NCBI RefSeq assembly: GCF_027409185.1
Contig: NC_084469.1
Location: 77,597,918-77,661,917, forward strand
Length of the DNA stretch: 64,000 nt
Origin: Cynocephalus volans
Taxonomy: Eukaryota > Chordata > Mammalia > Dermoptera > Cynocephalidae
Reading direction: 5' to 3'
The notes under the pieces were generated by a model. The model was not told the origin of the DNA. It did not search any database and saw nothing but the letters and a program-made list of their open reading frames with translations. The translations under genes and the position numbers were made by a program. This document shows positions 1-10,017 of this stretch, in pieces. Position 1 is the stretch's first letter, and each line of letters opens with the position of its first letter.

Positions 1-130
1 AGTTTATGGAAAAAGCTCTGGACCTGGGATTCTAAATTATAGATTCAGCTCTATAATTAAGTAGCTGTGTAATCTTGAAGATGCCAACAAAATCTCTGGG
101 CCTCAGTGTGCCTGTATTATGGGGAGGTCT
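1..130 (+). mobile_element. MIR-like SINE fragment
   Basis: AAGTAGCTGTGTAATCTTGAAG followed by a weak CTCTGGGCCTCAGTGTGCC block resembles the MIR core. Degraded. Confidence 0.5.
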
Positions 131-1549
131 GACTCAAGAAAGCCATATAGTACTTCACAGATTTAACAGTGGATGTGTTTATATCATTTAATAATAATAA
201 TAATCCACCTATACTTAAAAAATTCATAAATAGGGCTTAGCTGAAAGAGGATTATACAAGGACTCCCTGCAGGGTTTCTTTAAGTCACAGACATCCCAAA
301 ACCCAGTGCTCTAACAGTACACGCAAGATATAAAAATTAAACAAAGACGTCAATTGCATAAAGCAAGGTGCCATGTAATGGAAATGGAGAAACTACAGAA
401 GGAGCAGCCTCTGGCAGTGGGTCAGTAGGTAGCAAGCAGCAGGAACACCAAGGAAGTCGACTACCTTTTAAACGCCATCCCTTTGAACAGCTAGATCTCC
501 TGCAGTTGGAAAGACAGCATGGAAATCCTGGCTTCATGTGATGGGAGAAAACTTCTGATGTAGGGAGAACGAGAGGTGCTTCTACAATCCCACACTTAAC
601 AGCTGAGGAATGGTGAGATATAGCTCAATTAGCTCTTTTTCAAAGAGCTATCTAAACTATAGTAGTGGTACTGTGTTAAATACTGCGAACACCTCTCAAG
701 GTGGCAGTCTTATAGAGTGAATGTGGGGGACAGGCTGGAGGTCTTACAGTAATTAGGAAGGACACAAACCACAAGTGGCACCAAATAATAAAAAGCAAGA
801 ATTACAGCCAAATTTTTCGTCCTCCTAGGACCAGGCCAAATGCCAGCAAATATTTTGTAAGGTACACCAAGTTAGTGTTATAAAGCAAGCAACACAGATG
901 CAAAACTTGGAAGAATGTTTTCAATTATACCAACACCAAAAAAGTGTAAGTTCCTAAGGAAGCAGCTATCACTCTTATAACATCTTCATATTTCATTCAT
1001 CCTTATTGGGCTGGATCAAATAAATGCCCACATTGAAAACCTATCCCTGGTTTAAATAATAAAAAAACAAAAAGCCTTTAATGAAGAATTCTTAAAAAAA
1101 AAAAAGAAAAAAAACCAGTCACATCTGACTACGTGAATTTTACTTGCACACTTTTACACCTGGGGGATATGGGTTTTATTTTTATTATAACTATAAACTT
1201 CATTTATCATTTCACAGGAGACATTAAATAATTGTGGGCAGTTTGATATTGCCCCTTGCAAACCACATTCCTGCCCTGCAGATACACTGCTACCACACAG
1301 CTGGGTTAGAAGACAGTGTTAAAATTACTGTGGAACCACATAATTGCTGCATCATTAGTGGTTGGGGGGTGGAGAGGAGGGATGAGTCCTAAAACAAATT
1401 ATTCCGCATGGATTAAAAAGGGGCATGCACAAACAGATGCAAGATGGTTGCTGAGCTGTAGTCTAGAAATCAACTTTAAAAAATTTTAAAGATAATATTT
1501 GAACACCACCCTCGTGAATTAAGATTTCCTCAAAACAAAACTGATTTAT
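131..1549. other. FTO intron stretch without recognised features
   Basis: AT-rich sequence with short A-runs (near 1093 and 1676) and no repeat family, conserved block or coding potential that I can name. Confidence 0.5.
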
Positions 1550-2100
1550 ATTCAAAACCCCTTTGACCCTACTTACATGAATGTATGAATATACTACATT
1601 TTGTTTATCCATTCATCAGCTGATGGACATTTGCATTATTTCTGCTTTTTGGCGGCTATGAATAATGGTGCTATGAAAAAAAAAAAGTGTATTAAAAAAA
1701 GCCTAACCCTATAAAAGGCTGTTCCTCTCCTATTACTAAACCCACTTAAACTTTCCCTCCCAAAGACATAACTACTGTTGAATCTTTCCAGTATATTCTA
1801 TGTATATGCAAGCATTTTACACAAATAATAACACGGAATTCTGTACCTTGTTCTTTTAATTTAAATATCTTGAAGATTGTTTCATATTCATTGGTTTCAT
1901 CTTCCTTTATTTATTTAACCTGTCCCCTACTGATAGATATTTAAGTTGTTTATTATGTTTTGCCATTACAAATAATGCCACAGTGTCTGTGTTCATATGT
2001 GCCAGTACATAAAGTGGAATAAATTTGTGTAAGTACAATAGCTGGGTCAGAGGGGATTTGACTGTAAAACCACATTTGTTTTTAAAAGATCTTAGTTCAC
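1550..2100 (-). mobile_element. Ancient L1 fragments (L1ME/L1M4-like), antisense
   Basis: Typical antisense ORF2 3' wording (TTTGTTTATCCATTCATCAGCTGATGG near 1603) and then a diverged copy of the same region at about 1880-2070 (TTATTTAACCTGTCCCCTACTGATAG). Two pieces are probably involved. Family name approximate. Confidence 0.7.
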
Positions 2101-2194
2101 TAAGGTAAAATATAAGAGATTCAAATCTTGGCTGTTGCTTGAATAAGAGGGAACATCACTAGAAAATCAGCAATCCACTCCATAACTATTTTGT

Positions 2195-2720
2195 TAATGT
2201 CTTTGAGACATAATTCATATAACATAAAATTTACCCTCTTAAAGTATCAAATTCAATGGTTTTTATTATATTCACAGAGCTGTGCAACAATCCCCACACT
2301 GTAAGTTTAGAAATTTGTTATCACTCCAAAAAGAAACCCCTGCACCCATCAGCACTCACTCCTAATTCTCACCTCACCCCAACTCCAGCCCTGGGGAATC
2401 AATCACTTTCTATCTTCATAGATTTGCCTCTTATAGACATTTTATATAAATGAAATCATACAATATATAGCCTTTTGTGTTTGGCTTCCACTCAGCATAA
2501 TGTTTTCAACATTCATCCATGTTGTAGCATGTATCAGTACTTCATTCCTTTTTATTGTGAAATAATATTTCATTATATAGATACACCACATTTTGTTTAT
2601 CCACTCATCAGCTGATGGACATTTTGGGTTGTTTCTATATTTTTTGTGGCTATGATGAATAATGCTTCTATGAGCATTTGTGTACTTCTCTTGGGTATGT
2701 ACCTATCAGTGAGACAATGA
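2195..2720 (-). mobile_element. Ancient L1M 3' end, antisense
   Basis: Reads as the complement of an L1M 3' UTR plus ORF2 end: the TTCAATGGTTTTTATTATATTCACAGAGC block, then AGCATAATGTTTTCAACATTCATCC, then the antisense TTTATCCACTCATCAGCTGATGG. Subfamily not fixed. Confidence 0.8.
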
Positions 2721-2799
2721 GCAAGTGAACAGACAGAAACTTACATAAGTTACCAAAAAAAAGTGAGTATTGCCAGGGAAAGAAGAGAAAAAATATATC

Positions 2800-2993
2800 G
2801 ATACCTGTATTACTCTGTTTCTGTTGCTTATAACAAAAAATCTGTAGCTGGGTAATTTATAACAAAATGAAATTTATTGCTTACACTTTCAGAGGCTAGG
2901 ACGTCCAACATCCAGAGAACACATCTGATGAGGGTCTTCTTTGGTCGTGGCTTTACAGTAATATAGGGGTCTCACATGGCAGAAAATGGCAGA

Positions 2994-3034
<41 letters not shown>

Positions 3035-3235
3035 CTCACATGCTCTCCTTTTAAAGCCCTCATGCCCCTGACCACCATTATTAATCCATTCACTACAGCA
3101 TGGTCCAACAATCTAATCACCTCTTCAAGTCCCCACCTTTCAATTACCATAATAGGATTTCCCACCCTCAACAGTTACAGTGGGAATTAAGCTTCTAATA
3201 CATGAATTTGGGGGAACACAATTCAATCAATCTAC
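2800..3235 (-). mobile_element. MaLR-type solo LTR (MLT1/MST-like), antisense
   Basis: In the minus direction it starts near ATTGAATTGTGTTCCCCCAAATTCATG, carries the purine/pyrimidine simple repeat at 2996-3032, and ends with a GCAATAAATTTC polyadenylation block and ACAGAGTAATACA. This is the usual layout of mammalian MaLR LTRs. No internal region, so a solo LTR; it has no coding capacity. Confidence 0.7.
2996..3032. repeat. (GA)n microsatellite
   Basis: About 18 uninterrupted GA units, inside the MaLR LTR. Confidence 0.95.
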
Positions 3236-3659
3236 ATACAGCAATACCTAACAGATTAATAAAAAGATACTAACCATACTTTGATGCCAGAGTACAAGTT
3301 CATATCTTCAAAACTTTCCAAAATATGGCATTATTTGAAAGTGAATATGAAAATTAAATAAATGACCATACTCATTAGTTTTAAACAAACCCAGAAGTGC
3401 CACCACCCACAGAAATAGAGGGAAAAAGTTCTATAGCTTCAGACATGTAACCTTTCGTGATTTCTTCTCAGTTCTCATCCTTTCAAATACCTTCCACATC
3501 TCCCACTTTCTGTGTACAATTCAATTAAGTAAACTCATGTTCCATGCTAGACTGAAAGATATGGAGATTAACAAAACCCTTGAGTTCCCAATTCTCCAGG
3601 AAGTAACATTTTGGTAAGCATGATACTTTTTGATAATAGTTTTTGGACATTTTAAGAGT

Positions 3660-3830
3660 AGAAACTCAGAGTCAGCAAACTTCTTCTGTAAAGGGCCAGA
3701 GAGTAAATATTTTAGGCTTTGTAGGCCACATACAGCCCCTATTAAATATTCTTGTTTTTTCTTTACAATCTTCTAAAAATGTAAAAACCATTCTTAGCTC
3801 AAGGGCCAGACACTGGTATAAGCTATAAGC
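3660..3830 (+). mobile_element. hAT-Charlie-like MITE, deleted copy
   Basis: Contains TCAGCAAACTTCTTCTGTAA, AGTAAATATTTTAGGCTTTG and the GGCC-rich end of a common mammalian hAT-type non-autonomous element. The middle is missing compared with the copy at 21450. Confidence 0.6.
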
Positions 3831-4069
3831 AAAGAGAAAAATTACAGGTTTACGATCTTACCAATTAAACATGTTGAATGCAATTTAAAATTAATTAATA
3901 TTAGTTATGATAGTGTAAACTCAACTATCTTCTTATTATTTTTTTATTTCCATGACTCTGTTTGTACCAATGTTATTTCTCCCCCAGATTTCTTGGTAAT
4001 TGATAAAACAAACTTTGTCACTAAATTAGGTCACCTTTCAATTACCAGTTGAAACTATATTCTTCAGGA

Positions 4070-5973
4070 AGGGCAAAAACTATACGACCATTGCATTAGA
4101 TGCAGAAAAAGCATTTGACAAAACTCAACATCCTTTCATGATAGAACACACTCAACAAATTATGTATAGAAGGGTTGTATCACAACCTGATAAAGGCCAT
4201 ATATGATGAGCTCACAGCTAAAATTATACTCAACAGTGAAAAACTGAAACCCTTTCCTCTAAGACAAGTATGCCCACTCTGACCACTTCTATTCACCATA
4301 GCATTGCTAGAGCAGTTGGAAAAGGTAAAGAAATAAAAGGCATCCAAATAGGAAAGGAAGACATGAAATTGTCCCTGTTTGCTGACAACATGATCCTATA
4401 CATAAAAAACTCTATTCCACCAAAAAACTGCTAGAACTAATAAATGAATACAGTAAAGTTGCAAACTATAAAATCAACATGCAAAAACCAGTAGGTTTCT
4501 ATAAACTGACAAGGTTCTCTCTGAAAAAGAAATCAGGAGAACAATCCCATTTACAATAGCTACAAAAAAAAAAAAAAAAAACTTAAGAATAAATTTAACC
4601 AAGGAGGTGAAAGACCTGTAAACTGAAAACTATAAAACAGTAATGAAAGAAATTGAAGATGACACAAACAAATAAAAAGATACTCAGTGTTCACGGACTG
4701 GAAGAATTAATATTGCTAAAATGTCTATACTACCAAAAGTGACCTACAGATTCAATACAATCCCTATCACTATCTCAATGTCATTTTTCATTAAAATAGA
4801 AAAAATAATCCTAAAATTCATATGGAGCCACAAAAAAACCTGAATAGCCAAGCAATCATGAGCAAAAAGAACAAAGCTGGAGACATCACACTACCTGATT
4901 TCAAACTATAGTACAAAGCAATAGTAATTAAAACAGCATGGTACTGGCTCAAAAATAGACGCTTCAACCAATGGAACAGAGTAGGGAACCCAGAAATAAA
5001 CCCACACACATACAGTCAATTGATTTTCAACAAAGCTGCCAAGTATACACATTGGACAAAAGACAGTCTCTTCAATAACTGGTGTTATCTATATGAGGAA
5101 GAATTAAATTAGACCCTTATCTTGTACCATATACAAAAATCAACTCAAAATAGATTAGAGATTTTAATATAAGACCTGAAACTGTAAAACTACTAGAAGA
5201 AAACATCGGAGAAAAACTACATGACATAGGTCTGGGCAATGATTTTTTAGATTTGACCCTAAAAGCATCAGCAACAAAAGGAAAAATAAACAAATGAGAT
5301 TACATCAAAATAAAAAGCTTCTGCACAACAAAGGTGACTATTACCAGAGTGCAGAAACAATCTACAGATTGGAAGAAATTATAGAAAGCCATATATCTAA
5401 CAAGGGGTTAATATCTAAAATGCATAAGGAACCAAACAACTCTACAGAAAGAAAACAAATAATCTGATTAAAAATGAGCAAGTGACCTGAATAGACAATT
5501 CTCTAAAGAAGACATACAAATGGCCAATAAGATATGAAACAATGCTCAACGTCACTAATCATTAGGGAAATGCAAATTAAAACCACAAGGAGATATCACC
5601 ACCCACCTGTCAGAGAGGCTATTATCAAAAAGATGAAAGGTACCAAGTGTTGGTGAGGATACAGAGAAAAGGGAATGCTTGACCAATGCTGGTAGGAATA
5701 TAAATTAATACAACCATTATGGAAAACTATATAGAGGTTCCTCAAAAAACTAAAAATAGAATTACCACATAATCCAGCAATCCCACTTCTGGGTATTCAC
5801 CCAAAGATTTGAAATCAGTATGTACAAGAGATGTCTGCAGTCCCATATTCATTGCAGCACTATTCACAATAGCCAAGTTATAGAATCAACCTAAGTGTCC
5901 ATAAACAGATGAATGGATAAAGAAAATGTGGTATATATACACAATGGAATAGTATTCAGCCTTAAAAAAGAAA
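4070..5973 (+). mobile_element. Outer-layer ancient L1 (L1M type), left part
   Basis: Heavily mutated ORF2 sequence. Translation fragments correspond to the RT palm onward (degraded ADDM region near 4380) through to the C-terminal TMEYYSA-like part near 5940. Many stops and indels. The element breaks at 5973 and continues at 15584. Confidence 0.9.
5920..5973 (+). repeat. Long direct repeat flanking the middle L1 (left copy)
   Basis: 54 bp that recur at 15530-15583 with four mismatches and no gaps, exactly at the two ends of the middle L1. Interpreted as its target-site duplication. The right copy precedes 15584. Confidence 0.85.
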
Positions 5974-7311
5974 TGGATAAATTTCTGGACACATACAAAC
6001 TACCAAGACTGAGCCAAGAAGACATAAAAAATCTGAACAGAGCAATAACAATCAAAGAGATTGAAACTGTTATCAGCAGTCTCCCAACAAAGAAAAGCCC
6101 AGGACCGGATGGCTTCACTGCAGAATTCTACCAAAGCTTCAAAGAAGAATTAATACCAATTCACCAAACTACTCCAAAAAATTGAAACAGAGGTCATTCT
6201 CCCAAAATCATTCTATGAGGCAAACATCATCCTGATACCAAAGCCAGACAAAAATACAACAAAACAAGAAAACTACAGGTCAATATCCTTGATAAATATA
6301 GATGCAAAAATCCTCAATAAAATACTAGCTAAAAGAATACGGTAACACATACATAAAATTTTACACCATGATCAAGTGGAATTCATCCCAGGGATGCAAG
6401 GTTGGTTCAACATACACAAATCAATAAATGTGGTACACCACATCAATAAAATCAAAGACAAAAACCATATGATCATCTCTATACATGCTGAAAAAGCATT
6501 TGACAAAATTCAACATTCGCTTATGATAAAGATTCTCTATAAATTGGGTAAAGAAGGAAAGTATCTCAACACAATTAAAGCCATATATGACAAACCCACC
6601 ACCAATATCATCTTGAATGGGGAAAAGTTGAAAGCTTTTCCCTTAAGAACAGGAACAAGACATGGATGCCATTTTCCCACTCCTATTCAACGGAAATACT
6701 AGCCAGAGCAATCAGGAAAGAGAAGTAAATAAAGGGCATCCAGATTGGAAAAGATGAAGTCAAACTGTTCCTGTTTGCAGATGATATGATCCTATATATA
6801 GAACAACCTAAAGACTCTATTAAAAAAACTAGAGTTGATAAATGACTTCAGCAAAGTTGCAGGATACAAAATCAACACACAAAAATCAGTAGCATTTCTA
6901 TACTCCAACAATGAACTAGCAGAAAAAGAAATCAAGAAAGCTAGCCCATTTACAATAGTCACCAAACAATAAAATAGCTAAGAATAAAGTTAACCAAGGA
7001 TGCGAAAAATCTCTACGGCAAGAACTACAAACCACTATCAAGAGAAATTAAAGAGGACACAAGAAGATGGAAAGATATCCAATGCTCTTGGACTAGAAGA
7101 ATTAACATTGTGAAAACATCCATAATACCCAAAGTGATCTACAGAATCAACCCAATCCCCATCAAAATTCCAATGACATTTTTCTCAAAGATGGAAAAAG
7201 CTATCCAGACATTTATATGGAATAACAAAAGACCACAAATAGCCAAAGCAATCCTGAGCAAAAAAATAAAGCTGGAGGCATAACACTACCTGCCTTTAAA
7301 CTATACTACAA
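5974..7311 (+). mobile_element. Middle-layer L1, left part (ORF2 pseudogene)
   Basis: 5'-truncated L1 starting within ORF2 near the equivalent of codon 428 (GGATAAATTTCTGGAC) and running up to the site where the full-length L1 inserted. It translates piecewise with frameshifts and stops; the longest piece is 6376-6702, matching the RT region around [12 protein letters not shown]. It is close in sequence to the full-length element, so it belongs to a related but older subfamily. It continues at 14156. Confidence 0.93.
7297..7311 (+). repeat. Target-site duplication of full-length L1 (left)
   Basis: taaactatactacaa, identical to 14141-14155. Perfect identity argues for a recent insertion. Confidence 0.95.
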
Positions 7312-7318
7312 GAGGTTT

Positions 7319-7330
7319 CAAGATGGCGGC
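7319..7330 (+). promoter_or_regulatory. YY1-type site at the L1 5' end
   Basis: CAAGATGGCGGC, 8-19 nt from the element's first base, matches the YY1 consensus. Human L1 carries CAAGATGGC at nearly the same place, where YY1 sets the correct transcription start. Confidence 0.8.
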
Positions 7331-7502
7331 GGCTGCGGCGGCTGGCGCGGAGTAGCTGAGGTGGAAAAGGTGGCCACTGGGCCTCAGGCAGCCGGGAAAC
7401 TTGTGGACCTTCCCCTGGCCATCTCTTAAGGGAGGACTGCTGCTGCTGGCCGGTCGTGGGGGCTCAACGCCACTTTGCCCCCGGCAGGAGAGGCTGCCTC
7501 AT

Positions 7503-7955
7503 TTACAGGCAACAGCTTTGAAGTGTGGAGCAGGAAAAGAACTGATTCTTAGCTGCAAAAGTGAGTCTTGAAACAGGGAACACGGCGCCAGGGCTGCTGT
7601 GGATGCAGCCAGGATCCCGGAGACCGGGGCCGCGCTGAAGAAGGCGGCCAGCTGCCCTATTCAGGATTCGAGGTTTCAGGCCGGCATTAAAGAAGATTCC
7701 TGGGAGCGCCCGAGCGGCGCCGCGACTGAACAGCCCGAGGCGGCAGCGCCGAGAACACGGAAGGCAACAAACCAGAGACAGAGCGAGCGCCCGACCTGGC
7801 ACAGCACTGTGAGTGATCCCTGGCACAGCTCTGTTCGGGGGGGTGGATGCCCACGCGGCTTCCGCCTGCACCACCAGGCCACTCATTGCCCCGGTGCTGC
7901 CTCCATTTTCCCAGGTGCGGGCAGCTCCGCCCTGCTCGGCCATCACTGAGCCCAT
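7503..7955 (-). CDS. Antisense ORF in L1 5' UTR (ORF0-like position, uncertain)
   Basis: An ATG-initiated frame of 150 codons on the strand opposite ORF1, about 190-645 nt from the L1 5' end. Human L1 has a 71-residue antisense ORF0 in its 5' UTR driven by the antisense promoter. This frame is in a comparable place but I see no sequence likeness, and GC-rich DNA opens long frames by chance. The product would be Ala/Gly/Arg-rich with no domain I know. It reads toward the L1 5' flank, the same direction as FTO. Confidence 0.25.
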   Translation of the reverse strand: MGSVMAEQGGAARTWENGGSTGAMSGLVVQAEAAWASTPPNRAVPGITHSAVPGRALALSLVCCLPCSRRCRLGLFSRGAARALPGIFFNAGLKPRILNRAAGRLLQRGPGLRDPGCIHSSPGAVFPVSRLTFAAKNQFFSCSTLQSCCL

Positions 7956-8849
7956 TTGCTTGGCCTGGCGCGGGGCTTTCCGGACCCTGCGAGCCGACCT
8001 CCTCTCCCACTCCCTCCGCGGTTCTCTGGCAGGGCTGTGGGTGTGGGGCGTCCCGACCAGTTTTGGGAGGGCTAGGAAGTACGGGCGGGCCGACTGTCAC
8101 TCCACCACACCCTGGACTCCGCCCCGGTAAACTTCCTGTTACTGGGAGGCAGATACCATCTCTGCGACCACCAGTTTGGAAAAAAGCCTAACGAATTTCT
8201 GGTTGGGAATAGTGTGGTAGGAGAGTTCCCAGGTCCGCTTGAACCTGCCGGAGAGCAGGCTGCAGGCGGGCACTAGACTCGGTTTATACCGGGGGGATAC
8301 AAAGGTGAACAAGACCCGAAAAAGATCTACACAGTGCTACAAAGGCACCCAGAGAGACCGGTCGTCTGTGCCTAGCAGAAACCTGGTAGACTTCCTGGGC
8401 GAGGCGGTGCTGAGCAGGGTCTTGAAGGCCCAGCTGATAGACGAGGGGTGCAGAAGACACGCCCCAGCCCAGCACAGTGTGCACAGAGGGGGGAGACGTG
8501 CGGCCAGGGAGGCGGAGACTCGACAGGAACCACACACCCGGTGGGGTCGCCACTGCACGATCTAACAGCCTGGGCCAGAGCACACGGAACGGGGAGAAGT
8601 CCTGTACAGAAAGTGAAAGCTCAACAGAGATCACACACCCTGTGGTACGTGATCCACCAGCCCAGCAGAGTACAAGCTGACCAGAAAGGTGGCTCCCCGG
8701 AGAAGCCCAAGACCCGAGGCAACCACACACACAAGACACTAGAGGCCAACTGAGCAGTCACGGCGGGAGCCATACCAAATTGGCAACCACAGCAACATCC
8801 TAGTTAGTCATTAGTCTCAAACCGGTGGACTGTGAAACCCCCTGCCACA

Positions 8850-9830
8850 ATGAATAAACACCAAAAAAAAGACACCAGAAATACAAAAAATCAAGAAAGT
8901 ACACCACCAAAAGTTAATAAATCTCATACTCTAGATCCTATAGAACAAGAAGCCCTTGAAATAACTGACAAGGAATTTCGAGTGATAATTCTAAGGAAAC
9001 TGAATGAGATACAAGAAAACTCAGCTAGACATCATGATGAAATGAGGAAAAGTATACAGGATCTGAAAGAGGAAATATACAAGGAAATCAATTTCCTGAA
9101 AAAAAATGTAGCAGAACTTGCTGAACTGAAGAAATTATTCAGCGGAATAAAAAACACAACGGAGAGTTTAACCAGCAGGCTTGTCGAAGTTGAAGAGAGA
9201 ACCTCTGAACTTGAAGATGGGCTGTTTGAAATAACACAAGCAGACAAAAAGAAAGAGAAAAGAATCAAGGACATGGAAGAAAATCTGAGAGAGATATCAG
9301 ACAACCTCAAGCGCTCAAATATCCGAGTCATGGGTATTCCAGAAGGGGAGGAAAATGGAGATTCCATTGAAAACATATTCAACAAAATAGTGGCAGAAAA
9401 CTTCCCAGGTATAGGAAAAATCACTGATCTTCAGATCCAGGAAGCTCAACGATCTCCAAACGTATTCAACCCAAAAAGGCCTTCTCCAAGACATGTCATA
9501 GTCAAATTGGCAAAACTCAGAGACAAAGAGAGAATCTTAAAAGCTGCAAGAGAGAAGCGTCAAATCACCTATAAGGGAGCCCCAATCAGGTTAACATCAG
9601 ACTTTTCATCACAAACCCTAAAAGCTAGAAAGGAATGGGATGATATTTTCAAAATACTAAAAGACAAAGATTGCCAGCCAAGAATACTCTACCCTGCAAG
9701 GCTATCCTTCCGAAATGAGGGGCAAATAGTATATTTCTCAGACAAACAAAAACTGCGGGAGTTCACTACCACAAGACCACCCTTACAAGAAATCCTCAAG
9801 GGAGTACTGGGTTTGGTTCCTGAAAAATAA
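8850..9830 (+). CDS. L1 ORF1 protein (RNA-binding chaperone)
   Basis: ORF1p forms trimers that coat L1 RNA and act as a nucleic-acid chaperone in the cytoplasmic RNP. The ATG at 8850 (context gccacaATGa) gives 326 residues; the same frame runs six codons further up to a GTG at 8832, which I do not use. Visible parts: a basic polar N tail (1-35), a long charged coiled coil (about 38-150), the RRM starting at NIRVMGIPEGEE (about 157-245), and the C-terminal domain with ILYPARLSF (about 279-287) ending near 315. Length is close to the 338 residues of human ORF1p. No stop or frameshift is present. ORF2 follows after 187 nt. Confidence 0.95.
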   Translation: MNKHQKKDTRNTKNQESTPPKVNKSHTLDPIEQEALEITDKEFRVIILRKLNEIQENSARHHDEMRKSIQDLKEEIYKEINFLKKNVAELAELKKLFSGIKNTTESLTSRLVEVEERTSELEDGLFEITQADKKKEKRIKDMEENLREISDNLKRSNIRVMGIPEGEENGDSIENIFNKIVAENFPGIGKITDLQIQEAQRSPNVFNPKRPSPRHVIVKLAKLRDKERILKAAREKRQITYKGAPIRLTSDFSSQTLKARKEWDDIFKILKDKDCQPRILYPARLSFRNEGQIVYFSDKQKLREFTTTRPPLQEILKGVLGLVPEK

Positions 9831-10017
9831 CTACCACTGCCATAAAAACCCAAGAAAAATCAAAACCCGCTAGTACAATAAAAATGGCATTCATGAAGAG
9901 AAAACAAGCTAACAAAAACACTATCTACAACCTAAGGAACCAACAAACAAAGAAACCAAACAGTAAATCAGAAAGCAAGGAACAAAAGACACCTAAGACA
10001 ACCAAACAACCAATAAA
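9831..10017 (+). other. L1 inter-ORF spacer
   Basis: A-rich 187-nt spacer between the ORF1 stop and the ORF2 ATG, longer than the 63 nt of human L1. It holds ATGs that open only a short frame (from 9894). ORF2 is presumably translated by reinitiation, as in other mammalian L1s. Confidence 0.8.

Larger units (their letters stand above)
7312..8849 (+). promoter_or_regulatory. L1 5' UTR / internal promoter
   Basis: About 1.5 kb of GC- and CpG-rich sequence upstream of ORF1, unlike the AT-rich surroundings. It starts with a YY1-type site and contains several GTGAGT sequences that could act as splice donors (7561 and 7809). By analogy with other L1s it is an internal RNA polymerase II promoter. 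I could not find a tandem-monomer structure. Short plus-strand frames here open only with GTG and are not called as genes. Confidence 0.85.

Noticed and set aside
7599..8191. Plus-strand frames of 105-116 codons in the L1 5' UTR
   Set aside because: At least the first (7599) opens at GTG; they overlap one another in different frames and resemble no protein. CpG-rich promoter sequence explains them.
8284..8739. 151-codon antisense frame in the L1 5' UTR
   Set aside because: It starts at GTG and contains no ATG at all. Treated as a GC-rich chance frame.
8832..8849. Six extra codons at the start of L1 ORF1
   Set aside because: They begin with GTG. The ATG at 8850 has a good context and fits ORF1 structure better.
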